Both the position numbers and the translations under genes were made by a program. Positions 43,042-51,699 of a DNA stretch of 64,000 nt are shown here, one piece after another. The DNA lies in NCBI GenBank assembly GCA_964511075.1, contig CAZEDM010000002.1, positions 1 to 64,000 of the forward strand, written 5' to 3'. The stretch comes from CAZEDM01 sp964511075. Its GTDB lineage: Bacteria > Zixibacteria > MSB-5A5 > RBG-16-43-9. Positions within the stretch are counted from its first letter, which is position 1; the number at the start of each line of letters is the position of its first letter. Below the pieces are notes generated by a model. That model saw only the letters and a list, made by a program, of their open reading frames with translations. It was not told the origin of the DNA and searched no databases.

Positions 43042-44610
43042 ATGTCTGGATATATCCTAACACTTTTGATCTTCATACCTCTGGCCGGAGCGCTTCTACT
43101 CCTTTTGGTAAGCAGAAGTAAGCCCGGGCTGATAAAATCGTTTGCCCTTCTGGTTTCCCTTTTGAACTTCGTCCTCTCGCTTTATCTGTATTTCAATTTC
43201 CAGCCGGGAGTCTCCGGTTTCCAGTTCGAGATCAACAGAACCTGGATTCAGAGCCTGGGTATCAGCTACCACTTGGGAGTTGACGGGATAAGCTTGTTCC
43301 TGGTTCTACTTACCACACTGCTTTCCGCCATTGCCATACTTTCCTCCTGGAGCGCCATTCAGGAGAAGGTAAAGGGGTATATGGCAACCATGCTCTTTCT
43401 GGAGGCAGGGATGATCGGGGTCTTCGTGAGCCTGGATCTGTTCCTGTTCTACGTTTTCTGGGAGGGGATGCTCATCCCCATGTACTTCCTGATAGGGATA
43501 TGGGGAGGTCCCCGAAAAATCTATGCTACTATGAAATTTGTCCTTTTCACCATGCTGGGAAGCATCTTCATGCTGGTTGCCATCCTGGTCCTCTATTTTA
43601 TGAACTATAATCTCACCGGAGAATACAGTTTCGACCTGCTGAAAATCCTGCAGCTTTCCATCCCCGCTGGTGCGCAGATGTGGTTGTTTTTCGCTTTTGC
43701 CTTGCCCTTCGCCATCAAGGTTCCGATGTTTCCCTTTCATACCTGGCTTCCGGATGCGCACGTGGAAGCTCCTACAGCAGGGAGTGTCCTCTTAGCCGGT
43801 GTCCTGCTGAAGATGGGGACCTACGGTTTCCTGAGGTTCTGTTTACCTCTGTTCCCTAATGCATTTTTGAATTTCGTGCCTCTTTTCTCCATTCTGGCTA
43901 TAATCGGCATAATCTACGGAGCCTTGGTCTCCACCATGCAGAAGGATATAAAGAGCCTGGTGGCCTTCTCCAGCGTCAGCCATTTAGGGTTCGTGATGCT
44001 GGGTCTTTTTGCCCTGAATATGCAGGGAATTCAGGGTGGGATTCTGCAGATGATAAATCACGGGATCTCCACCGGGGCCTTGTTCTTGATCGTGGGGATG
44101 ATTTACGAGAGAAGGCATACCCGTATGATCGAGGATTACGGAGGGATAGCCAAAGTGGTCCCGCTCTTTGCGGCTTTCTTTATGATAGTGGGGCTCTCCT
44201 CCATCGGCCTGCCGGGAACCAACGGGTTCGTGGGAGAATTTTTGATTCTTTTGGGCGCCTTTAACTCCAGAATAATTTATGCGGCTCTGGGTGCAATCGG
44301 GATAATATTAGCCGCAGTTTATATGCTGTGGATGCTTCAGAGGGTGCTTTTTCAGGAGATAAAACACGAGGAGAACAAAAGGCTTCTGGATTTGAATCTC
44401 AGGGAGGTAGTCACCCTGATCCCCATAATTCTCCTGATCTTCTGGATAGGCTTGTATCCCCGGCCCATCCTTTCCAGGATGGAGCCTGCGGTTAAGAATA
44501 TACTGGAATACGTGGAGAGGAAATCACATTTCTCAATTACGGATACCGAGGATAGTATCAAGAAATGTGAGATAGCCGCAGGGAAATGTTCGGAAGAGAT
44601 CGACAAGTGA
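43042..44610 (+). CDS. nuoM: NADH-quinone oxidoreductase subunit M
   Basis: This antiporter-like proton-pumping subunit has about 14 helices. The key glutamate lies in FYVFWEGMLIPMYFLIG, and the lysines in AIKVPMFPFHTWLPDAHVEAPT and STMQKDIKSL. I choose the ATG at 43042, 8 nt after AAAGAGA. A TTG at 43036 is also in frame. The 522-residue product has a hydrophilic C-terminal tail. The glutaredoxin-like gene starts 11 bp after its stop. Confidence 0.95.
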   Translation: MSGYILTLLIFIPLAGALLLLLVSRSKPGLIKSFALLVSLLNFVLSLYLYFNFQPGVSGFQFEINRTWIQSLGISYHLGVDGISLFLVLLTTLLSAIAILSSWSAIQEKVKGYMATMLFLEAGMIGVFVSLDLFLFYVFWEGMLIPMYFLIGIWGGPRKIYATMKFVLFTMLGSIFMLVAILVLYFMNYNLTGEYSFDLLKILQLSIPAGAQMWLFFAFALPFAIKVPMFPFHTWLPDAHVEAPTAGSVLLAGVLLKMGTYGFLRFCLPLFPNAFLNFVPLFSILAIIGIIYGALVSTMQKDIKSLVAFSSVSHLGFVMLGLFALNMQGIQGGILQMINHGISTGALFLIVGMIYERRHTRMIEDYGGIAKVVPLFAAFFMIVGLSSIGLPGTNGFVGEFLILLGAFNSRIIYAALGAIGIILAAVYMLWMLQRVLFQEIKHEENKRLLDLNLREVVTLIPIILLIFWIGLYPRPILSRMEPAVKNILEYVERKSHFSITDTEDSIKKCEIAAGKCSEEIDK

Positions 44611-44621
44611 GAGGAGGGAGT

Positions 44622-44828
44622 ATGGCAGTTACCATCTACGTCAAGGAGGGATGTCCTTTCTGTAAGGCACTGAAGGAGGATCTGGACAAGAAGAAGATCG
44701 AATACCAGGAGATAGACGTGGTTAAAAATCCTGAGTTTCAGGATAAGCTGATGAAGCTGGCCAATAGAAGGGCAGTGCCGGTGATGGTGGAGGATGGCAA
44801 AGTAACAGTTGGGTTCGGAGGTGCCTGA
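44622..44828 (+). CDS. Glutaredoxin-like (UXX-star type) protein inside the nuo operon
   Basis: This 68-residue thioredoxin-fold protein has the redox motif CPFC near the N-terminus (after VKEG), the cis-Pro in RAVPVMV and a C-terminal VGFGGA. These match the UXX-star glutaredoxin-like family, in which the first Cys is selenocysteine in some bacteria but Cys here. A GAGGAGGGAG site lies right before the ATG. It sits between nuoM and nuoN in the same direction and is probably co-transcribed. Thiol control of complex I or simple hitch-hiking are both possible. Confidence 0.82.
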   Translation: MAVTIYVKEGCPFCKALKEDLDKKKIEYQEIDVVKNPEFQDKLMKLANRRAVPVMVEDGKVTVGFGGA

Positions 44829-44894
44829 GGATTTTAATTCCAGCAGTTTCGCTGGATTAATAAAGCTCAATGGTTAACAGTTCAAGGGTTAAAA

Positions 44895-44956
44895 GATGTA
44901 GCGGAAGGCTTTAGCCTTCCATAAAAAACTGGAGGTCTGAAGACCTCCGCTACATC
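44895..44956. repeat. Intact three-way-junction palindrome element
   Basis: An outer stem GATGTAGC/GCTACATC (44895-44902, 44949-44956) encloses two hairpins: GGAAGGC-TTTA-GCCTTCC (44903-44920) and GGAGGTC-TGAA-GACCTCC (44931-44948), joined by ATAAAAAACT. All pairs are perfect. It lies in the gap between the glutaredoxin-like gene and nuoN, inside the operon. Confidence 0.88.
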
Positions 44957-44979
44957 ACAAACTTCTCGAGAGTGAGGAT

Positions 44980-46437
44980 ATGGATTTAAGTTCAATCGGC
45001 ATCAACTGGAAAGTGATTTTACCGGAAATCATTCTGGCGGTTTTCGGATTTCTGCTTCTGCTCTTGGAGGCTTTTCTGCCCAGGGATAAAAAAGGGTTCC
45101 TGGGCCATATTGCCTGGATCGGCATCGGCATATCTTTCGTCTTCTGTCTCAACCTTTACGGCTCTCAGCTTACTGCCTTTAAGGGGATGGCTATCGCGGA
45201 TAATTTTGCCATTTTCTTCACCTTTGTTTTCCTGGTGAGTTCCTTCTTGGTGGTTCTTCTGTCTTTAAGCTACCTCAGGAGAACAGAACAGGTGCGAGGA
45301 GATTATTACGCTTTAATCCTTTTTGCCACCCTGGGTATGATGCTTATGGCTTCATCTCTGGATCTGGTGGTGATATTCCTGGGGCTGGAGATTGTCTCCA
45401 TCTCGCTTTACATCCTAACCGGATTCAGGAAGAGGGATCTAAAGTCGAACGAAGCCTCGATGAAGTTCTTCCTGATGGGAGCTTTTGCTACTGGATTTCT
45501 GGTCTATGGGATTGCCTTAATCTACGGCAGCCTGGGGACAACCAATCTGGAAAATATCATGATGTTGATTCCTATAACTGAATCCGCTCTGCTGGGAAAA
45601 GATTTTCTGCTGTATGCCGGGATCGGTTTTCTGATAGTAGGATTCGGCTTTAAGATCGCCTCAGTTCCTTTCCATATGTGGATGCCGGATGTTTTCGAGG
45701 GAGCACCTGCGCCCGTTGCAGCCTTCGTCTCCGCAGGTCCCAAGGCGGCTGGCTTTGCCGCGCTTTTAAGGGTTTTTCTTTTAGCCTTCTCCTCGATCAA
45801 ACCCAACTGGACTCTGGTCTTCTGGATTCTCTCGGTCTTGTCCATGACCACGGGTAATCTTTTGGCTTTATGGCAGAGGAATCTGAAAAGGCTTTTAGCC
45901 TATTCCTCAATCGCTCATGTAGGATACATATTGATTGCCTTGGTTGCCGGGGGTAATTCTGCTGTCTCAGGGGTTTTGTTCTACCTGTCAGTTTATATTC
46001 TGATGAATTTGGGAGCCTTTGCTATAATCATCTCGATGGGCTCAAAAGAAAAAGAGGGGACAGACCTTTACAATGAATATGCAGGAGCAGGGCTTAAAAA
46101 TCCGTTCTTAGGCGTGTTTATGACCATCTTTATGCTCTCCTTAGCGGGTTTTCCGCCAACTGCAGGTTTCTTAGCCAAATTCTATATCTTTACCTCTGCA
46201 GTAAAAACAGGTTACTTAGGGTTGGTGATAATAGCGGTGATAAATAGTCTGGTCTCGGTCTATTATTACTTGAGGGTGATTGTTTATATGTTTATGCGTC
46301 CTCCAGTAGAAGAAATTAAGCCGGTTTCGATACCGTTCTCCTTGGGTCTGGTTATATTTATTGCGGGAATAGGAATTTTAGCTTTGGGAATTTTGCCTCA
46401 GAGTCTTTTAGATTTAGCCTACAATTCTATTTTTTAA
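44980..46437 (+). CDS. nuoN: NADH-quinone oxidoreductase subunit N
   Basis: This is the third antiporter-like pump subunit, with 14 helices and 485 residues. It carries the glutamate in FLGLEIVSISLYILTGF and the lysines of GFKIASVPFHMWMPDVFEGAPAP and WQRNLKRLLAYSS. A GTGAGGAT site precedes the ATG. It closes the operon, which therefore encodes all fourteen core subunits. Confidence 0.95.
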   Translation: MDLSSIGINWKVILPEIILAVFGFLLLLLEAFLPRDKKGFLGHIAWIGIGISFVFCLNLYGSQLTAFKGMAIADNFAIFFTFVFLVSSFLVVLLSLSYLRRTEQVRGDYYALILFATLGMMLMASSLDLVVIFLGLEIVSISLYILTGFRKRDLKSNEASMKFFLMGAFATGFLVYGIALIYGSLGTTNLENIMMLIPITESALLGKDFLLYAGIGFLIVGFGFKIASVPFHMWMPDVFEGAPAPVAAFVSAGPKAAGFAALLRVFLLAFSSIKPNWTLVFWILSVLSMTTGNLLALWQRNLKRLLAYSSIAHVGYILIALVAGGNSAVSGVLFYLSVYILMNLGAFAIIISMGSKEKEGTDLYNEYAGAGLKNPFLGVFMTIFMLSLAGFPPTAGFLAKFYIFTSAVKTGYLGLVIIAVINSLVSVYYYLRVIVYMFMRPPVEEIKPVSIPFSLGLVIFIAGIGILALGILPQSLLDLAYNSIF

Positions 46438-46448
46438 TTTTTTTGGAG

Positions 46449-46560
46449 TGCATTAACCATGTTAATGCAACATTCCACCTTTGGTGGGATGCCTCCCATA
46501 TTAGAGACGCATGCAATGTATCTCTATGCTTAAATCACCCCACCTTGAGGGCAAGGTGGG
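46449..46560. repeat. Cluster of four palindromes after nuoN
   Basis: TGCATTAAC/GTTAATGCA (46449-46469), CCACC/GGTGG (46475-46487), GAGACGCAT with a two-mismatch partner (46504-46524) and CCCACCTTG/CAAGGTGGG (46539-46560). A purine/pyrimidine word repeat (46567-46600) follows. No classical terminator with a T run is seen after nuoN, so one of these may serve. Confidence 0.75.
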
Positions 46561-46695
46561 ATTACCCGGTTTTTTCGTCTCACATCTTTCTTCTCACTTC
46601 TCCCTTTATTAAAAAACCCTTTGCAAAATCAAAAAAATGCTTATATTAATCTTGAAAATAACAAACCTAACCGCTTTATTAACAAATGAGGATTT

Positions 46696-48334
46696 ATGAG
46701 CAAAGTGTTCTTAACTTTATTCTTGGTCTTATTTTTTACCCTGCCCCTCTTTGCACAGTCTGTTGACACTGCCTGGGTTAAAAGANNNNNNNNNNNNNNN
46801 NNNNNNNNNNNNNNNNNNNNNNNNNNNNNNNNNNNNNNNNNNNNNNNNNNNNNNNNNNNNNNNNNNNNNNNNNNNNNNNNNNNNNTACAACGGACCGGGA
46901 AGCGACTCGGATGAAGCTTATGCTATAGCAGTAGATGGCTATGGGAATGTTTATGTAACAGGATATAGTTACGGCAGTGGAACATCCTTTGACCTTGCTA
47001 CCATAAAGTATAACTCCAATGGAGATACTGCCTGGGTTAAAAGATACAACGGACCGGGAAGCGACTCGGATGAAGCTTATGCTATAGCAGTAGATGGCTC
47101 TGGAAATGTTTATGTAACAGGATATAGTTACGGCAGTGGGACAGGCGCTGACTATGCCACCATAAAGTATAACTCCAATGGAGATACTATCTGGGTTAGA
47201 AGATACAACGGACCAGCAAACTCATGGGATGGTGCTTCTGCCATAGCCACAGATGGCTCTGGAAATGTTTATGTAACAGGATCTAGTTACGGCAGTGGGA
47301 CAGACGCTGACTATGCCACCATAAAATATAACTCAAACGGAGATACTATCTGGGTTAAAAGATACAACGGACCAGCAAACTCCTGGGATGGTGCTTCTGC
47401 CATAGCCTTAGATGGCTCTGGCAATATCTATGTAACAGGACGAAGTGAGGGCAGTGGGACCTGGTATGACTATACCACAGTGAAGTATGATCTTGGTGGA
47501 ACCCAGCTCTGGGTTGAAAGATACAACGGACCAGCAAACTCCCTGGATGCAGCTTCTGCCATAGCCACAGATGGCTCTGGAAATGTCTATGTAACAGGAG
47601 CAAGCTGGGTAGGCAGTGGGACAGACGCTGACTATGCCACCATAAAATATAACTCAAACGGAGATACTATCTGGGTTAGAAGATATAACGGACCAGCAAA
47701 CTCCGGGGATGGTGCTTCTGCCATAGCCACAGATGGCTCTGAAAATGTTTATGTAACAGGATCTAGTTACGGCAGTGGGACATCCTATGATTATACCACC
47801 ATAAAGTATAACTCCAATGGAGATACTATCTGGGTTAGAAGATACAATGGACCAGCAGACTCCGATGATCGGGCTTCTGACATAGCCTTAAATGGCTCTG
47901 GAAATGTCTATGTAACAGGATATAGTTGGGGTAGTGGAACAGCCACTGACTATGCCACCATACAGTATAACTCCAATGGAGACACTGTCTGGGTTAGAAG
48001 ATACAACGGATCAGCAGACTCCGATGATCGAGCTTCTGCCATAGCCTTAGATAGTTCAGGAAACATATATGTAACCGGCTACAGTTCTAACAGTTTGACA
48101 TCTGTGGATTATACCACCATAAAGTATGTCCAATTCCTTCGTGGGGATGCTAATAAAGATGGGAGCGTGAGTCTCTCTGATATAGTTTATCTTATAAGCT
48201 ATCTTTTCAAGTTTGGGTCTGCACCTGAGCCAATTCAATCCGGCGATGCCAATTGCGATGGTCAGGTGAGCCTGTCGGATATAGTTTATTTAATTGTTTA
48301 TCTTTTCAAGTTCGGGCCAGCACCGTGTATTTGA
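46696..48334 (+). CDS. Secreted SBBP-repeat beta-propeller protein with dockerin end, split by an assembly gap
   Basis: A signal peptide (MSKVFLTLFLVLFFTLPLFA) and SVDTAWVKR precede a 100-N gap. After the gap come eight tandem units of about 53 residues (YNGP...DGSGNVYVTGYSxGSGT..DYATIKYNSNGDTxWVRR), the SBBP/beta-propeller type. Two dockerin-like repeats end the protein (GDANKDGSVSLSD, GDANCDGQVSLSD). The frames before and after the Ns differ only because 100 is not a multiple of three. Joining 46785 directly to 46886 restores one frame at an exact repeat boundary. The true number of units is therefore unknown. The protein is exported and its function is unknown. Confidence 0.8.
46786..46885. 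other. 100-N scaffold gap
   Basis: The gap has a conventional length, so its size is arbitrary. It falls exactly at a junction between two 159-bp repeat units. The left flank ends with the same CTGGGTTAAAAGA that ends a complete unit, and the right flank starts a new unit at TACAACGGACC. A collapsed tandem repeat is the likely cause. Confidence 0.95.
46886..48127 (+). repeat. Eight tandem coding repeats of about 159 bp
   Basis: The units are highly similar at DNA level, particularly the first two (beginning TACAACGGACCGGGAAGCGA) and the stretch CCATAAAGTATAACTCCAATG. One unit carries a one-codon insertion (SWVGSGT) and unit four has a divergent end (DLGGTQLWVER). This suggests recent duplication and possible length variation between strains. 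Confidence 0.9.
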
Positions 48335-48377
48335 AAAAGCGTAAGATGTGAGATGTGAGTCGTAAAAAGTGAATTTG

Positions 48378-48698
48378 AAGAGACGCATTAAGTGCGTCTC
48401 TTGCATAAATTTTTTTTCGTAGTGCGAATCTTCAGGTTAACATTTATTATAAGGACAGAACACTGTTCTATCCCTGCACTCTTTGGTGAGGCTCAAACCT
48501 CGCACTACTCTATAATAACACACCTTGAAGGCAAGGTGGGATTACGATTTGTAGGGGCACTTAATCCGAGAAACATTCCATCTTATTAAACTCCCCTACA
48601 AAATAAATGGGTCTTGATGAATCAAGCCCCTACAGGAGTGTTAGGTGGGGGTTCGATTTATCGAACCCTAATTTTTTGAGACGCATACAATGCGTCTC
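48378..48698. repeat. Cluster of eight or more palindromes
   Basis: Arms include AAGAGACGCA/TGCGTCTCTT (48378-48402), GGACAGAAC with an imperfect partner (48453-48473), GAGG/CCTC with CACTAC (48487-48507), CACCTTG/CAAGGTG (48521-48538), a GGGTCTTGAT/ATCAAGCCC pair followed by CCTAC (48609-48630), GGGTTCGA/TCGAACCC (48649-48668) and GAGACGCA/TGCGTCTC (48678-48698). A decayed copy of the GCAAACC unit of 29577 is at 48424-48440. These fill the 450-bp gap before pepA, which holds no gene. Confidence 0.8.
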
Positions 48699-48720
48699 TA
48701 CGTTATTTTGCAAATATCCC

Positions 48721-48749
48721 TTGCCAATCTATTCTCTAACTGTTATAAT
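48721..48749 (+). promoter_or_regulatory. Promoter of the leucyl aminopeptidase gene
   Basis: TTGCCA at 48721-48726 and a perfect TATAAT at 48744-48749 are 17 nt apart, giving a leader of about 35 nt. Confidence 0.75.
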
Positions 48750-48789
48750 TCAAAAAATCGAAAACTAATTTTCAAAAAAGGAGTTGTGG

Positions 48790-50286
48790 ATGAAAGTCGA
48801 GCTTAAATCAGGGAAAACAGAAGAGCTGAAGACTGAGGCTCTGGCTTTGGGGCTTTTTGAGGGGCAGGGGTTTTCCAGCGAAGCAAAAGATATAGATAAA
48901 AAATTAGATGGAGTAATCTCTCAACTTCTAAAAAGCGGCGATTTCACCGGGAAGCTTAACCAGACTGCCGTTCTGTATCCCGGGAATTTTGCGATAAAAA
49001 GGATTATCCTGGTAGGTTTAGGGAAAAAGGAGAAGTTTGACTTAGATAAGATCAGACAGTCAGCAGGCACGGTTTATAAAAAAGCCAAGGGACTGAAGAT
49101 AAGAAATTACGCCACGCTTCTTAATGGCAGAGGACAAAGAGGGATTAATTTCCAGGATTGCGCCCAGGCTATCACAGAGGGGAGTTTGCTTTCCTCCTAC
49201 CATCTCGACCAGTACAAGTCCGAAGGAAAAGAAGAGCTGTTCGAAGTCGAGAATATGACTATCTGGGAAGGGGATAGAACCAAGAGAGGCGCAGTTGAAA
49301 AGGGGATTGCCACAGGCGAGAAGAATGCCTGGGGAACCAATCTTGCAAGAGATATGGTAAACCATCCCAGCAATGTCATGACCCCTACCAGGATGGCGGA
49401 AATTGCCCTGAGGCTTTCCAAAGAGCATAAATTCAGATGCGAGGTTCTCTCTCCGCCGGAATTGAAAAAGCTGAAGATGGGTGCGCTCTTAGCCGTAGCC
49501 CAGGGAAGCCAGCAGCCGGCTAAGCTGATTGTGATGGAGCATATGCCGGAGAAGAAGAGAAGAGGAACAATCGTATTGGTAGGCAAGGCGATAACTTTTG
49601 ACTCGGGCGGGATCTCCATAAAACCCTCTGAGGGAATGTGGGAGATGAAGGGTGATATGGCAGGAGGAGCGGCAGTGATCGCCACCCTGGCTGCAGCTGC
49701 AAAGGAGAGGATTCCGGTTCATCTGGTGGGCATAGTGCCAGCTACTGAAAACCTGCCTTCCGGCACAGCCTATAAACCGGGTGATATACTGACCTCTTAC
49801 TCCGGAAAGACCATAGAGATATTCTCAACTGATGCAGAGGGAAGGTTGATCTTAGCTGACGCCCTGGCTTACGCCAAGAAGTATGAGCCAAAGGCAATTA
49901 TAGATATCGCCACTCTGACTGGTGCCTGCGTTATCGCCTTGGGGAACGTATCAGCCGGGCTTTTGGGGAACGACCAGAGGTTGATAAATAAAGTCAAGAA
50001 CTCAGCCCAGAAAACCGGGGAGAAAGTCTGGGAGCTTCCTCTTTTCGAGGAATACGATGAACAGATAAAAAGCGATTTGGCAGATATGAAAAATACCGGC
50101 GGCAGGCCTGCAGGTACAATTACAGCTGCAGCCTTCCTGAGGAAGTTTGTAGGAAATACTTCCTGGGCACATCTGGACATAGCAGGAATGGACTGGGAGG
50201 AAAGGGGGAAGCCTTACATTCCAAAAGGACCGCTGGGGTTTGGAGTGCGTCTTTTCCTGCAGTTTTTGAGAGACTGGAACAGATAA
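48790..50286 (+). CDS. pepA: Leucyl aminopeptidase (M17 family)
   Basis: This cytosolic two-metal aminopeptidase removes N-terminal residues from peptides. The catalytic domain shows VGKAITFDSGGISIKP, KGDMAGGAAV and STDAEGRLILADAL, where STDAEGRL replaces the canonical NTDAEGRL. The N-terminal macro-like domain spans about 1-170. I choose the ATG at 48790, 6 nt after AAGGAG. The TTG at 48784 would abut that site. The product has 498 residues. It is monocistronic, with its own promoter. Confidence 0.94.
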   Translation: MKVELKSGKTEELKTEALALGLFEGQGFSSEAKDIDKKLDGVISQLLKSGDFTGKLNQTAVLYPGNFAIKRIILVGLGKKEKFDLDKIRQSAGTVYKKAKGLKIRNYATLLNGRGQRGINFQDCAQAITEGSLLSSYHLDQYKSEGKEELFEVENMTIWEGDRTKRGAVEKGIATGEKNAWGTNLARDMVNHPSNVMTPTRMAEIALRLSKEHKFRCEVLSPPELKKLKMGALLAVAQGSQQPAKLIVMEHMPEKKRRGTIVLVGKAITFDSGGISIKPSEGMWEMKGDMAGGAAVIATLAAAAKERIPVHLVGIVPATENLPSGTAYKPGDILTSYSGKTIEIFSTDAEGRLILADALAYAKKYEPKAIIDIATLTGACVIALGNVSAGLLGNDQRLINKVKNSAQKTGEKVWELPLFEEYDEQIKSDLADMKNTGGRPAGTITAAAFLRKFVGNTSWAHLDIAGMDWEERGKPYIPKGPLGFGVRLFLQFLRDWNR

Positions 50287-50413
50287 GGGGCTAATATGTA
50301 TTCTAAAAACATACACTCGGATTTATTACCGTAACTCTTTGTGATTAAATAAAGAAGAGTATAAAAGTTACATTCTGTTTGTGAAAAAAGTAACGAAATA
50401 ATAAAGATTTTTA

Positions 50414-50443
50414 TTGACTTAAAGAAAAGAGATATTATTATAA
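50414..50443 (+). promoter_or_regulatory. Candidate promoter of the Rrf2 regulator
   Basis: TTGACT at 50414-50419 is followed after 18 nt by TTATAA at 50438-50443, within an AT-rich stretch. An ACTCTT/AAGAGT dyad (50334-50360) lies upstream and could be an operator, although it is short. Confidence 0.5.
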
Positions 50444-50493
50444 AAGGGAAAAAGACAATTAGAATCCTTTTAACCTTATAAGGCAGGTTTTTT

Positions 50494-50895
50494 ATGGAGT
50501 TGACCAAAGCAGGAGATTACGGGTTCTTGGGCATCTTATATTTAGCCAAACAGCCCCCGAAGAAGGTCGTTCGTCTCTCGGAGATCTCTGAGATGGAGGG
50601 AATCCCGGAGAAATTCTTAGCGAAGATTTTCCAGAGCTACACCAGATCAGGACTGGTCAAATCCCATCGGGGAGCCAGAGGAGGGTTCACTATGGCTAAA
50701 TCCGCAGATACGATTACAGTAAAAGAGATATTAGAAAGCGTGCAGGGACCAATCTGTCTTGCCAGATGTCTGAACGAGGTGGAATCCTGTGACAGAAAAG
50801 ATGACTGCCCTTTGAGAAAAGTCTGGATCAAAGCCCAGGATTATATGACCAATCTCCTGGATAAGAAAACCCTGGCAGACCTTATTTCTTCCTGA
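50494..50895 (+). CDS. Rrf2/IscR-family transcriptional regulator
   Basis: This is a winged-helix DNA-binding protein. The recognition region is VRLSEISEMEGIPEKFLAKIFQ and the wing KSHRGARGGFTMAK. Four cysteines (88, 92, 99, 105) in the C-terminal part could bind an Fe-S cluster as in IscR, which uses three, so redox or iron sensing is likely. The Fe-S-rich por genes follow 0.8 kb downstream. No isc or suf genes are in view. It has 133 residues, a usual length. Confidence 0.87.
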   Translation: MELTKAGDYGFLGILYLAKQPPKKVVRLSEISEMEGIPEKFLAKIFQSYTRSGLVKSHRGARGGFTMAKSADTITVKEILESVQGPICLARCLNEVESCDRKDDCPLRKVWIKAQDYMTNLLDKKTLADLISS

Positions 50896-50961
50896 ATCGA
50901 TAAACAGATTATTAAATTTTAATTCATTCAAAACAAGAACAAGAAACAGAGGGATATTTTT

Positions 50962-51516
50962 GTGTCTATTAAGCCGGATAAATGGATCAGGAGAATGTCT
51001 CTGAAGCATGAGATGATAAAGCCGTTCTCCGAGCGCTGTCTTTCCAGAAGGAAGATCTCCTACGGCTTGTCCTCTTATGGCTATGATATGAGGGTGGCCG
51101 GCGAGTTCAAGGTTTTCACCAATGTTTTCACCAACGTAGTCGATCCCAAGAAGTTCGATCCAAAATCCTTGGTGGATATCAGAGGCAACTACTGTACCAT
51201 ACCTCCCAACTCATTCGCCCTGGCTCGAACAGTGGAATATTTCAAAATCCCCAGGAATATCCTGACCCTGTGTGTGGGGAAATCGACTTATGCCCGCTGC
51301 GGGATAATAGTCAACGTGACCCCCTTTGAGCCTGAATGGGAGGGATACGCCACCCTGGAGATCTCCAATACCACTCCGCTTCCAGCCAAGATCTATGCCC
51401 ACGAGGGGATTGCCCAGATAATCTTTCTGCAGGCAGACGAGGAATGCGAGGTTTCCTATAAAGACAAAAAAGGGAAGTATCAAACTCAGAAAAAGATCAC
51501 TTTGCCTAAAATGTAA
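50962..51516 (+). CDS. dcd: dCTP deaminase
   Basis: The enzyme deaminates dCTP to dUTP for thymidylate synthesis. It has the trimeric dUTPase-like fold with GKSTYARCG (106-114) and the catalytic Glu133 in ATLEISN. The start is a GTG with an AGAGGGA site upstream. Whether it also hydrolyses dUTP, as some archaeal-type members do, cannot be read from the sequence. It is 184 residues. Confidence 0.92.
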   Translation: MSIKPDKWIRRMSLKHEMIKPFSERCLSRRKISYGLSSYGYDMRVAGEFKVFTNVFTNVVDPKKFDPKSLVDIRGNYCTIPPNSFALARTVEYFKIPRNILTLCVGKSTYARCGIIVNVTPFEPEWEGYATLEISNTTPLPAKIYAHEGIAQIIFLQADEECEVSYKDKKGKYQTQKKITLPKM

Positions 51517-51699
51517 AAAAACCTGGCCATCACTCGAGAACGTGGATATAATGTGGATATAATAAAAATTCAAATGCTCAAAAGTATAAAGAAGAAATTT
51601 AGAAATACAATTACGGAGAAATCAACAGCTCAAAACTAAAAACAAATTGAAGTGAATATAGAGCGTATTAATTTAATTGGATTCGTTTAAAGGAGGAAT

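Noticed and set aside
46751..46885. Apparent frameshift at the start of the SBBP-repeat gene
   Set aside because: The frame change is produced by the 100-N gap; removing it restores a single frame.
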